In this document: piece by piece, positions 1 to 6,624 of the stretch
Layout of the letters: each line of letters begins with the position of its first letter
Numbering within the stretch: position 1 is the stretch's first letter
DNA from: Candidatus Hodarchaeota archaeon
GTDB taxonomy: Archaea > Asgardarchaeota > Heimdallarchaeia > Hodarchaeales > YT1-057
Assembly: GCA_016839955.1 (NCBI GenBank)
Contig: JAEOTI010000258.1
Coordinates: 1 to 14,753, forward strand
Reading direction: 5' to 3'
Length of the DNA: 14,753 nucleotides
Notes under the pieces: generated by a model
Told to the model about the DNA's origin: nothing
The model's database searches: none
What the model saw: the letters and a program-made list of their open reading frames with translations, nothing else
Translations under genes and position numbers: made by a program

Positions 1-855
1 GATTTAAAGAAAATATCTTTTCATGGTAGATATTGTTGTGTTGATTATGGATGTAAAGTCCAATATGATGGTGACATATCAGGTTCGACTTATTGTAAGG
101 AGTATGCTATCCAAAAAATTGAAGATTGGGAAGAACTAGAACCTGTAGATCCTAATGATGGAGAATATGGGAACCAGTTAAAAGCAGTTGAACTTCTCTC
201 AAAGGAGCTAGAAGACGTTGTTCCCATGATGGCAACTGTTTTTTCTCCAATCATGGTAGCAGATAAACTCACAAATAATCTAAAAAATCAAATTCGTGAA
301 GCACCACAAATCCTTGAAGAAGCAATATCTATTCTTCAACAGGTGATGCTAGAATTTAGTAAGGCTTGTCTTGATTATGGGGCACAAGGGATTTTCTATG
401 CAAATCAACATGTAAGCAGAAAAGACCCTAAAAGGAACCTTTCAGATAAAGAATTTGAACAATTTTCTGGAATTCCTGATAAAAAATTACTAAATGCGTT
501 AAAAAATAAAGCTGAATTTATAGTAATGCATCTACATGGTCCAGAACCCCGGTTTAAAGAGATTGTTGAATCCTATCCTGTGGATGCAATAAATTGGCAT
601 GATCAGACGACATCCCCAAATCTTTTAGAAGCAAAACAAATATTTCAAGGTGTCCTCTTTGGAGGAATCGATGAAACAAAATCTCTTCGTACCGATTCTA
701 TAAATCAAGGAGAGAAAAAAGTCTTAGACACGTTAAAAGGGTTTGGGAAAGGTCGTTTAGTTGTAGCACCTGGTTGTGTTATTCCTCAAGATGTTTCTAA
801 TGAAAAAATAGAATCTGTGATAGCAACAGTTAGAGATTTCAAAACAACTTCCTAA
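1..855 (+). CDS. Uroporphyrinogen decarboxylase / cobalamin-methyltransferase superfamily protein, 5'-truncated by window edge
   Basis: The frame is open from base 1, so the true start lies outside the window; 284 residues are visible and the first internal ATG (226) is not the start. The fragment has the features of the UroD (HemE/MtaA) TIM-barrel superfamily: an ATVFSP stretch after a Trp-Glu-rich segment, GIFYANQ, then HLHG (visible residues 177-180), NWHD, a GGID turn and a C-terminal APGCVIP (Cys about 259). In corrinoid:coenzyme M methyltransferases of this superfamily, zinc is bound by H-x-C...C. Here the pattern is H-x-H...C, and the HemE-type C-terminal Gly-His is replaced by Gly-Cys. 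That argues against a true HemE and for a zinc/methyltransferase-like or uncharacterised branch (inference). It ends TAA at 853-855, overlapping by 4 bases the stop of the convergent herA. The substrate is unknown. Confidence 0.85.
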   Translation, partial: DLKKISFHGRYCCVDYGCKVQYDGDISGSTYCKEYAIQKIEDWEELEPVDPNDGEYGNQLKAVELLSKELEDVVPMMATVFSPIMVADKLTNNLKNQIREAPQILEEAISILQQVMLEFSKACLDYGAQGIFYANQHVSRKDPKRNLSDKEFEQFSGIPDKKLLNALKNKAEFIVMHLHGPEPRFKEIVESYPVDAINWHDQTTSPNLLEAKQIFQGVLFGGIDETKSLRTDSINQGEKKVLDTLKGFGKGRLVVAPGCVIPQDVSNEKIESVIATVRDFKTTS

Positions 856-2363
856 GAATTATCAAATTCTTTCGCTTCATCTTCTAATGAGTGGCTAAAA
901 CGTCCTTTTCGTTCCAAAGTCCGTTTTCGTACTTGAAATTGAACTGGAAAATTAGTAGCTTCACCAACAAGGAGACCAGTTCCAATTTCCAAATCTGGAA
1001 GCACATTTAATGAATCTCTATCTAGACCTTCACTAATGCGACCAATAAACTCTATATCATAAGGATTACGAATCCTTAGAATAAGGTGTGTATTGCACTG
1101 TGATAGTGCAGTTGTTGAAAGTCTAACTGGTCTTTGGGAAATTAAACAAAGACTGGCATAAAACTTCCGCCCTTCTCGAGCAATGGTTTCAATGATACTC
1201 CGAGAAATAGAGCTAATTCCCTCAGGACAAAATTGATGAGCTTCTTCAATCATTAGAAGAAAAGGGGGTACTTTCCTCTTTCTTCGTAAATCAAAGAGCC
1301 TTCTGGAAATATAACTGCAAGCTATTTGTTTATGCATTAAACTAAGAATATCTGAGAGATCAAAAATTATTGCTTTACCAGGTGAGAGAATTCTATCTAA
1401 AGGAGGATTTTCATCATATCCAAAAATGCGAGAATTGCTTAAAGTATATAACCAACCAAGTAATGACTCTTTTGTTCTTGCTCCAATTGATTCAGCTTCC
1501 TTAACACATTCACTAATCTCTCCAATGCCATAGGGAAGGGATTTTTCACGTAGCTTAGAAAGAATTCCATTAAGTTCACGGACTTGCACTATTGACATTT
1601 CAGGAGAAAATTCCCGAAAATTCCATGCAGAGAGGTACGGAACGGCAATCTGAAAAAAAGAACCTCGCTCAATTTGAATATTAGGATGAATTGGATTTTC
1701 ATTTTCTTCATACAGTTCTCGATATTCCCCATGTGGATCAATTATAATTGTTGCAATGCGACCAAGATCCGATTCTCTTAAAATGAGTTCTTCAAGTAGT
1801 ACTGTTGCAGCATAGGACTTTCCCGCGCCTGAAATCGCTAAAATAGCTAGATGCTTGTGTAATAATCTAGAGAGTAAAGGTCGAATGTCTACTTTTTGGT
1901 GTTTTAATTGGCCTAGATGTAGTCCACTTGAAGAAAATCCTAAAAAACTTGACATGATATTTGGGTTAGCGCGAAAGACGTTGGAACCAGGGGAAACAGG
2001 AAATTTAACCGCTTCTATACGACTATCCATTCCTGATATTGATCCAAGTGGCTTTGCTGAACAAATAACATAATTCCATTCATCAGTGGGGAAAAGACCC
2101 TCTATAGGACGATTTATGCCGAAATTTCGGACAGAATCAGCTGAGGAGAGATAAGTGTTTAATTTTTGAATTTCTCCAACCCTAGATAAGATTATTTTCT
2201 CTGATTTATGGCTATCAAGTATTTCTACAAATTCTCCTCGTAGTACAACAATTCTATCGTTTTTTAAAACAAAATCAAGTTTTTGAGTTGTTGGACTACT
2301 ACTGGTCGCAATGACAGTACCTAACAGTAATTTTGAATTTGTTGCTTCCAAAATGGTAATCAC
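852..2363 (-). CDS. herA: HerA-type DNA translocase/helicase (FtsK-HerA ATPase)
   Basis: This is a hexameric ATP-driven DNA pump that works with the NurA nuclease in 5'-end resection during double-strand break repair in archaea. Residues 1 to about 90 are beta-rich and fit the HAS-barrel. Walker A is SGAGKS (178-183, Lys182), DPHGEY follows at 209-214, Walker B is LLMIEEAH (369-376), a sensor-like ISQRP lies at 408-412, and a LILRIRNPYD segment lies near 427-436. The length (about 500 aa) is normal for HerA. The gene follows nurA with no gap: the nurA TAG abuts a GTG at 2363. A better start may be the in-frame TTG at 2351, which sits 7 bases after GGTGAT (see the RBS entry). Its stop overlaps that of the convergent UroD-like gene. 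No mre11 or rad50 is seen in the window. Confidence 0.93.
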   Translation of the reverse strand: MITILEATNSKLLLGTVIATSSSPTTQKLDFVLKNDRIVVLRGEFVEILDSHKSEKIILSRVGEIQKLNTYLSSADSVRNFGINRPIEGLFPTDEWNYVICSAKPLGSISGMDSRIEAVKFPVSPGSNVFRANPNIMSSFLGFSSSGLHLGQLKHQKVDIRPLLSRLLHKHLAILAISGAGKSYAATVLLEELILRESDLGRIATIIIDPHGEYRELYEENENPIHPNIQIERGSFFQIAVPYLSAWNFREFSPEMSIVQVRELNGILSKLREKSLPYGIGEISECVKEAESIGARTKESLLGWLYTLSNSRIFGYDENPPLDRILSPGKAIIFDLSDILSLMHKQIACSYISRRLFDLRRKRKVPPFLLMIEEAHQFCPEGISSISRSIIETIAREGRKFYASLCLISQRPVRLSTTALSQCNTHLILRIRNPYDIEFIGRISEGLDRDSLNVLPDLEIGTGLLVGEATNFPVQFQVRKRTLERKGRFSHSLEDEAKEFDNS

Positions 2364-2365
2364 CT
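2349..2365 (-). promoter_or_regulatory. Shine-Dalgarno that favours a TTG start for herA
   Basis: The minus strand reads AGGTGAT (2365-2359), a seven-base match to the archaeal anti-SD complement, then 7 bases, then an in-frame TTG (2351-2349). The GTG at 2363 lies inside the SD itself and so is a poor start. Starting at TTG would give a 499-residue HerA. The same arrangement is seen at thpR, where the TTG start is supported by the family N-terminus. Confidence 0.55.
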
Positions 2366-3560
2366 AGAATGAAAAAGGATTTCGTTCTCTTTTCTTTCGC
2401 ATAGTTTCAGGTAGTGGAACACGACTTCCTAAGGTTTGGATAATTGTATTCATTAGATTATTTGGTATTCGTGCTCTCGCGTCAGCTTCGATAAGTGGAG
2501 CAGGGAGTGCATAAGTAGAATTGAATTGAGAAAGGGGAAGTAAAAGACTGGCAATCTTATTTGCTTTTGAATAAACAAATTGTAAATCTGTATCTTGAGA
2601 TGGGGTTTTTCTCTGGGCAAATTCAATCCTTAGTGGTGCATCGTAAGGTGCAGCTTTAAGATAAAATGCATAAACATCAAAATCAGAATCTTTCATCCCA
2701 GAAAGCTCAAGAGTTTCTTTTCTTAAACAAAAAGAGCGTGTTCCCGGGAGTAGTAAGTGTGTCATAAAATCTTGATCCCGACTTGAACGTATAACTTGAC
2801 GATAACTTGTTTTAAGGATAGTTGGAATAGAATCAACAAATAAGGGTAGTATTTTTCCAACAAAATTCATAAAGAACGAAGAACGACTATCTTTTACTAC
2901 AAAAGCTAGTTTAATGCCTCTGTCTTCACTGTATTCTAGTAATTCTTTTATAGTTGATAAAATTAATTTTGTCTCTTCCTTAAGACGGGAATTTTCTGAA
3001 TAGTATAGGTAGGAACTAGTTGATAATGATCCATCCATTAATAAAATATCAATGTGTCTGCGGTTTTCCTTCACTAAATGAAGAGCGGTTTTTAACTCTT
3101 CATAGACTCGTTTTAGCCCATAAATAATATCGAATTCTTGTGAAGCAAACCTTTCGTTAGATGCATAGATTCTGGGGGAAGGATGTTTTGAGGGGTAGTA
3201 AGAAGTTGTGTAAATACCCCGATGAGTGTAGGAAATAATTACTGCAATCGCTCGGATTAAGAAAATATCAATACCAAGAAGTGAACTAGTTTGAATTCCT
3301 CCATCTACTCCCACGCAAGTAAAGCCGTTTAAATCACTAGAATGGATTTCTTCTACCAATCTTAGTTGTTGTGATGATCTTGGAAGGTCAATTGAAAACT
3401 TCTCAGGCAACGAAGATAGATCTAAATTAGCATCTCTTAATGTTTCACCGACTTTCTTCCGTTCTAAGGCAAGTTTGTGGATTTGTTTGATTAGATCAGC
3501 AATTTGATCTTCAAATCTATCTCCAGACAATTCAACAAACAAAGAAGAAGCACTCCACAT
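2364..3560 (-). CDS. nurA: NurA-family nuclease
   Basis: This nuclease processes DNA ends and is driven by HerA; both act at double-strand breaks. The 398-residue protein shows the RNase H-like NurA core: VGVDGG (Asp86, first metal ligand), LLMDGSLS (Asp176, second acidic position), and VVKDSRS (Lys223/Asp224, third acidic position). The C-terminal NurA element appears as ALPAPLIEADARARI (351-365). In Pyrococcus NurA, as I recall, the matching element has a conserved Tyr and His; here those positions are Leu352 and Asp360. An N-terminal helix of about 45 residues precedes the core. The ATG at 3560 directly follows an in-frame TAG, so no longer start exists. A TATA-like element lies about 22 bases upstream, so the mRNA may be leaderless. 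The gene ends directly against herA, which argues for one transcript. Confidence 0.88.
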   Translation of the reverse strand: MWSASSLFVELSGDRFEDQIADLIKQIHKLALERKKVGETLRDANLDLSSLPEKFSIDLPRSSQQLRLVEEIHSSDLNGFTCVGVDGGIQTSSLLGIDIFLIRAIAVIISYTHRGIYTTSYYPSKHPSPRIYASNERFASQEFDIIYGLKRVYEELKTALHLVKENRRHIDILLMDGSLSTSSYLYYSENSRLKEETKLILSTIKELLEYSEDRGIKLAFVVKDSRSSFFMNFVGKILPLFVDSIPTILKTSYRQVIRSSRDQDFMTHLLLPGTRSFCLRKETLELSGMKDSDFDVYAFYLKAAPYDAPLRIEFAQRKTPSQDTDLQFVYSKANKIASLLLPLSQFNSTYALPAPLIEADARARIPNNLMNTIIQTLGSRVPLPETMRKKRERNPFSF

Positions 3561-3578
3561 CTAGTTATGCATTATAGC

Positions 3579-3585
3579 TAATAAA
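3579..3585 (-). promoter_or_regulatory. Possible TATA box of the nurA-herA transcript
   Basis: The minus strand carries TTTATTA centred about 22 bases before the nurA ATG, compatible with archaeal initiation at or near the start codon. The match is modest, and this AT-rich 115-base divergent gap would give similar strings by chance. Confidence 0.35.
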
Positions 3586-3642
3586 TTAACAGATTCTTTT
3601 CTATGGAATCTTATTACTACAGTAAAAGAAAAATTGATTACC

Positions 3643-3664
3643 AAAGTTTTTACATAAAAACTTT
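3643..3664. repeat. Perfect inverted repeat (10-bp arms, 2-bp spacer) over the promoter of the orphan gene
   Basis: Left arm AAAGTTTTTA (3643-3652), spacer CA, right arm TAAAAACTTT (3655-3664). The arms are exact reverse complements. The dyad covers the presumed TATA box of the gene starting at 3676 and ends 11 bases before its ATG. That placement would suit an operator whose occupant blocks TBP or polymerase. A short hairpin in the mRNA is less likely because the repeat seems to lie upstream of the transcript start. Confidence 0.6.
3647..3656 (+). promoter_or_regulatory. TATA-like box of the orphan gene at 3676
   Basis: TTTTTACATA is centred about 24 bases before the ATG at 3676 and preceded by CCAAAG, a plausible BRE. 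The spacing fits a leaderless transcript starting at or next to the ATG. It lies entirely inside the palindrome at 3643-3664. Confidence 0.5.
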
Positions 3665-3675
3665 CATACTTTTAG

Positions 3676-4227
3676 ATGGTTTTTATTCAAAACCGGTGTA
3701 AAAAAGATCGAAGGTTTAACAAATTTACTTTGGAAAGAAAGTATCGAGATCTAAGAGAGGAAAAAACAGTGGGGGCGAAAGCACTAATTGTGGAAAGAAT
3801 CACGATTACACCTATCTTAGATGCCGATGAAGATCAAAATGGTTTTATTGTTAAAGGTACAAAGGAAGAGAATGTTGTTTTCCTGATTTCTGGAATTCGA
3901 CGATTGATAATTTCGTATGGTACGAAAATTCAAGGAAGGACACGAATACTTTGGCTTCGCTCTAAAGCTATGGAAATACGGGAAGATGTGTTCTCAAATT
4001 CCTACAATGTAGGAAAAAGAAGCATTGCATTTATGGTCAGTTTTGAAAAATTGAGCAGTGTTATAATACAAGGTGAACCATTACTAACAAAAAATAGCTT
4101 TCAAGGACAAATGATACGTTTAACTTGGGGTGATGAAAATATAGAAGTTGTCCCTCAAGTATCAAATACTGAATTCCTTTGTAAGCCAAATCATCGGACA
4201 AGGCAGATAGAAGTTACTTTAGTTTGA
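3676..4227 (+). CDS. Hypothetical protein, 183 aa, divergent from nurA
   Basis: I do not recognise this protein. Residues 1-30 are strongly basic (KKDRR, ERKYRD). The rest alternates short hydrophobic and charged stretches and looks mostly beta-stranded (for example VVFLISGIRRLIISYG, RILWLRS, SIAFMVSFEKL, MIRLTWGDENIEVVPQV). There is no signal peptide, membrane segment, Cys cluster or nucleotide-binding motif. An in-frame TAG sits directly before the ATG. The TATA spacing supports this start, although a GTG at 3769 preceded by GAGAGG would remove the basic N-terminus. It is the only plus-strand gene between nurA and hel308, has its own promoter with a palindrome, and converges on hel308 across 36 bases. 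A role linked to DNA repair is only a guess from its neighbours. That it is a real gene rests on the length of the open frame and the promoter. Confidence 0.65.
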   Translation: MVFIQNRCKKDRRFNKFTLERKYRDLREEKTVGAKALIVERITITPILDADEDQNGFIVKGTKEENVVFLISGIRRLIISYGTKIQGRTRILWLRSKAMEIREDVFSNSYNVGKRSIAFMVSFEKLSSVIIQGEPLLTKNSFQGQMIRLTWGDENIEVVPQVSNTEFLCKPNHRTRQIEVTLV

Positions 4228-4243
4228 ACTAGGTTGCAATATC

Positions 4244-4261
4244 AAAAAATAAAGAAAAAAA
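4244..4261 (-). terminator. T-tract terminator downstream of hel308
   Basis: Just after the hel308 TAA, the minus strand has T7 (4261-4255), a short break, then T6 (4249-4244). Runs of T are the usual archaeal intrinsic termination signal. It lies in the 36-base gap between convergent genes. Confidence 0.5.
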
Positions 4262-4263
4262 TC

Positions 4264-6570
4264 TTAGGAAAAATAATCATCTAACGTCCCGAGTCGTTTA
4301 TCCTGATTTTTGGGTCTTGGCTGTCTTTTCTGGAGTGTTTCTTCAAAAAGTGGTGAAGAAGAACTGTCTAATGTCTCTGAGTTTTTTTGATCCGAAAACT
4401 GTTTCTTTAGACTTTCAAGTAATTCAGGTCCAAATCCTGGAATCTGCAAGACTTTTTTTGGTCTGGAGTCAAGGATTTCTCGTAATTCTGAAGGTGATTT
4501 AATTCCTGCGCGATACAATAATCTGCCTCGAACTCGACCAATGCCACTAATCTTACAAAGGTCAATTAGTGATTCCTTTACTCCATATTGGATTCGCATT
4601 TGTACTTCTTTAGCCAACTTAGAGATCCATAAAGGATTACGATTAACTCGTGCAATCTCTACAATAGCATAGAGTAACCATTTAGCAGTCTCCACGTAAC
4701 GAGAAACATCTCCACTTCCTACTGCATATTTAGTACAAATTGTTGAAATATGCGTTTCAGAAATCCATTCTTCGAGTAAAAGAGTGATTTTAACTTGAGA
4801 AAGGAAATATTCAAACTCAACACTCCAAGGTTCAGGAATTGGTCCAAGGAACTCCTCTTCTCGATTTTCCACTACTGATTCAAGAATTTCGAACTCTTGT
4901 TTGCGTAAAAAGGGTCCATTAAGATCTGGAGTAGAAGAAATTAGGTGTAGAAGCGAAAAAGGAGTTATTCCTCCCATTACTCTTTCAGCAGATGCTGTTT
5001 CTAAAGCTTTACTCATGATATTAGCGCTTAATGGGTCAATATAAAGCTGACTTACTCTGATTCCATATTTAGTGGCAATTATTTCATTAGGGTTGGAAAT
5101 GGTGAACTTTCCATGTTCAAGAAAGGATAGAATCTTATCTACTCTTTCTTTAAGTAAGTCAGTATCAAATTGAGCAGATTGATTAAATAACAAAGTTTTC
5201 TTCAAAAATGAATTAAGGGTATTTCGATTCTCTACAATCTTTGAGGCAATCAATCCAAGGAGATTTTGTCTTAAAGCAGGTTCAGTAGCTAATTTGGAAG
5301 TAACCTCTTCCGGCTTTGCCTTAATGTACTTTTTTGTAAGCCAAGCACCTTCCTTTTCATTTCGGGCAATGAGTACCGCTTCCCCAAATTGATCATACTT
5401 TGGACGTCCTGCACGTCCTGCTTGCTGTTTGTACTCCATCACAGGGATGGGTTCTTGTCCTTCGGACGAATATCGCCATATACTATCGATTATAACCCTA
5501 CGAGCGGGGAGGTTAACTCCCGAAGCAAGAGTTGGCGTAGCTGTGATGATTTTAAGATTGTTACCCCGAAATTCATCTTCTATTATTTTTCTTTCCGATG
5601 AACCTAAACCTGCGTGGTGAAACGCGACACCATGTCGGACAAATTCGGACAACTGTTCAGAAATTGGGTCACTTGCTAGTCTATTGATTTTTTGACTGAT
5701 TTTTTCTAGTTGTATCTTATCTTCTTTCGATAAAACTTTTTTAAGAATTATAGCAATTTTTTTGGCTAAATTAACTGTTTGTCGTCGGCTTGTGGTAAAT
5801 ACTAAAGATTGACCACCGTCTTTGATTGTGTCAATAGCTAACCAACAAACAGGTGAAATTTTACTCGAAGGTGCAGGGCCCAATGATGCTAGTGGAATAT
5901 TCACTTTTTTTGGAAAAACAATTGTCCCATCATAGAAATAACCTTCAGTGAGAGGGATTGGTCTCCAAGTACTTTCCACTAACTCTGCATCTAACCAGTC
6001 AGCAATTTCTTTAGCATTACGTATGGTTGCACTTAAACCAAGGATTTGAGCGTTACTATTTTGCAATCTGGCCTTGGTAATCAATGTTTCGAGGGTCGGA
6101 CCTCTATCTGGATCATTTAAAAGGTGAATCTCGTCAATCACAATTAGTGTAATCGAATCAAACCATGGGGCTCCATGTCGAAGAATCGCATCCATTTTTT
6201 CATTTGTAGTTACGATTAAATCGTTATTTTGAAGCCAATAATCAGAAGAGTCATAATCTCCCGAAGATAAAGTTACACTTACCCCTAGTTCATTAAAACG
6301 TTTGAAATCCTCAAATTTTTCTGACGCGAGAGCACGTAGAGGACATAAATAAACAGCTTTTCCTCCCAGTTCGAGAATATGTTTCAAAGCACAGAGTTCA
6401 GCAATTAATGTCTTTCCACTTGCGGTTGGAATCGCAGCAATGAGATTGTTTCCCTCTAGTAACCCAGCTCTGATGGTTTTTGCTTGGGGCGGAAATAATG
6501 TCGAAACCCCATCATTTGATTCGATGAAGGTTTTAACATTGTCTAGGAGGTCAAGTTGCGATATTTTCAT
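4264..6570 (-). CDS. hel308: Hel308 (Hjm) superfamily 2 DNA repair helicase
   Basis: This is an ATP-dependent 3'-5' helicase that unwinds lagging strands at stalled forks. All SF2 motifs are visible: IPTASGKT (47-54), LCPLRALASEKF, DEIH (146-149), SAT (180-182), LVFTTSRRQ, a motif-V region TATPTLASGVNLPAR, and QQAGRAGR (382-389). They are followed by the Hel308 signature EPALRQNLLGLIAS (430-443), a winged-helix/ratchet region, and C-terminal helix-hairpin-helices (about 666-723: KISGIGRVRGRLLYRAGI and IPGFGPELLESL). Length (768 aa) is slightly above the usual 700-720 because of a polar Ser/Gln/Lys tail ending RLGTLDDYFS, which resembles a PCNA-interacting peptide. The ATG at 6570 fits the family N-terminus (FPPQAKTI by residue 33). 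The gene begins 54 bases after mcm stops, with a T8 run between them, so it may be transcribed separately. Confidence 0.96.
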   Translation of the reverse strand: MKISQLDLLDNVKTFIESNDGVSTLFPPQAKTIRAGLLEGNNLIAAIPTASGKTLIAELCALKHILELGGKAVYLCPLRALASEKFEDFKRFNELGVSVTLSSGDYDSSDYWLQNNDLIVTTNEKMDAILRHGAPWFDSITLIVIDEIHLLNDPDRGPTLETLITKARLQNSNAQILGLSATIRNAKEIADWLDAELVESTWRPIPLTEGYFYDGTIVFPKKVNIPLASLGPAPSSKISPVCWLAIDTIKDGGQSLVFTTSRRQTVNLAKKIAIILKKVLSKEDKIQLEKISQKINRLASDPISEQLSEFVRHGVAFHHAGLGSSERKIIEDEFRGNNLKIITATPTLASGVNLPARRVIIDSIWRYSSEGQEPIPVMEYKQQAGRAGRPKYDQFGEAVLIARNEKEGAWLTKKYIKAKPEEVTSKLATEPALRQNLLGLIASKIVENRNTLNSFLKKTLLFNQSAQFDTDLLKERVDKILSFLEHGKFTISNPNEIIATKYGIRVSQLYIDPLSANIMSKALETASAERVMGGITPFSLLHLISSTPDLNGPFLRKQEFEILESVVENREEEFLGPIPEPWSVEFEYFLSQVKITLLLEEWISETHISTICTKYAVGSGDVSRYVETAKWLLYAIVEIARVNRNPLWISKLAKEVQMRIQYGVKESLIDLCKISGIGRVRGRLLYRAGIKSPSELREILDSRPKKVLQIPGFGPELLESLKKQFSDQKNSETLDSSSSPLFEETLQKRQPRPKNQDKRLGTLDDYFS

Positions 6571-6609
6571 CCCTAGCTACATCTCTTACTGATTAATTAC
6601 AATTAAATG

Positions 6610-6617
6610 AAAAAAAA
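6610..6617 (-). terminator. T8 run after mcm, possible terminator
   Basis: Eight consecutive T on the minus strand lie 7 bases past the mcm TAA and 39 bases before the hel308 ATG. It may end or attenuate the mcm transcript. The remaining AT-rich bases (6590-6607) could hold a hel308 TATA box, but no single match stands out. Confidence 0.4.
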
Positions 6618-6624
6618 GATCAAA

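Noticed and set aside
226..855. Treating ATG 226 as the start of the UroD-like gene.
   Set aside because: The same frame is open to base 1 and the translated upstream part fits the family, so the start is outside the window.
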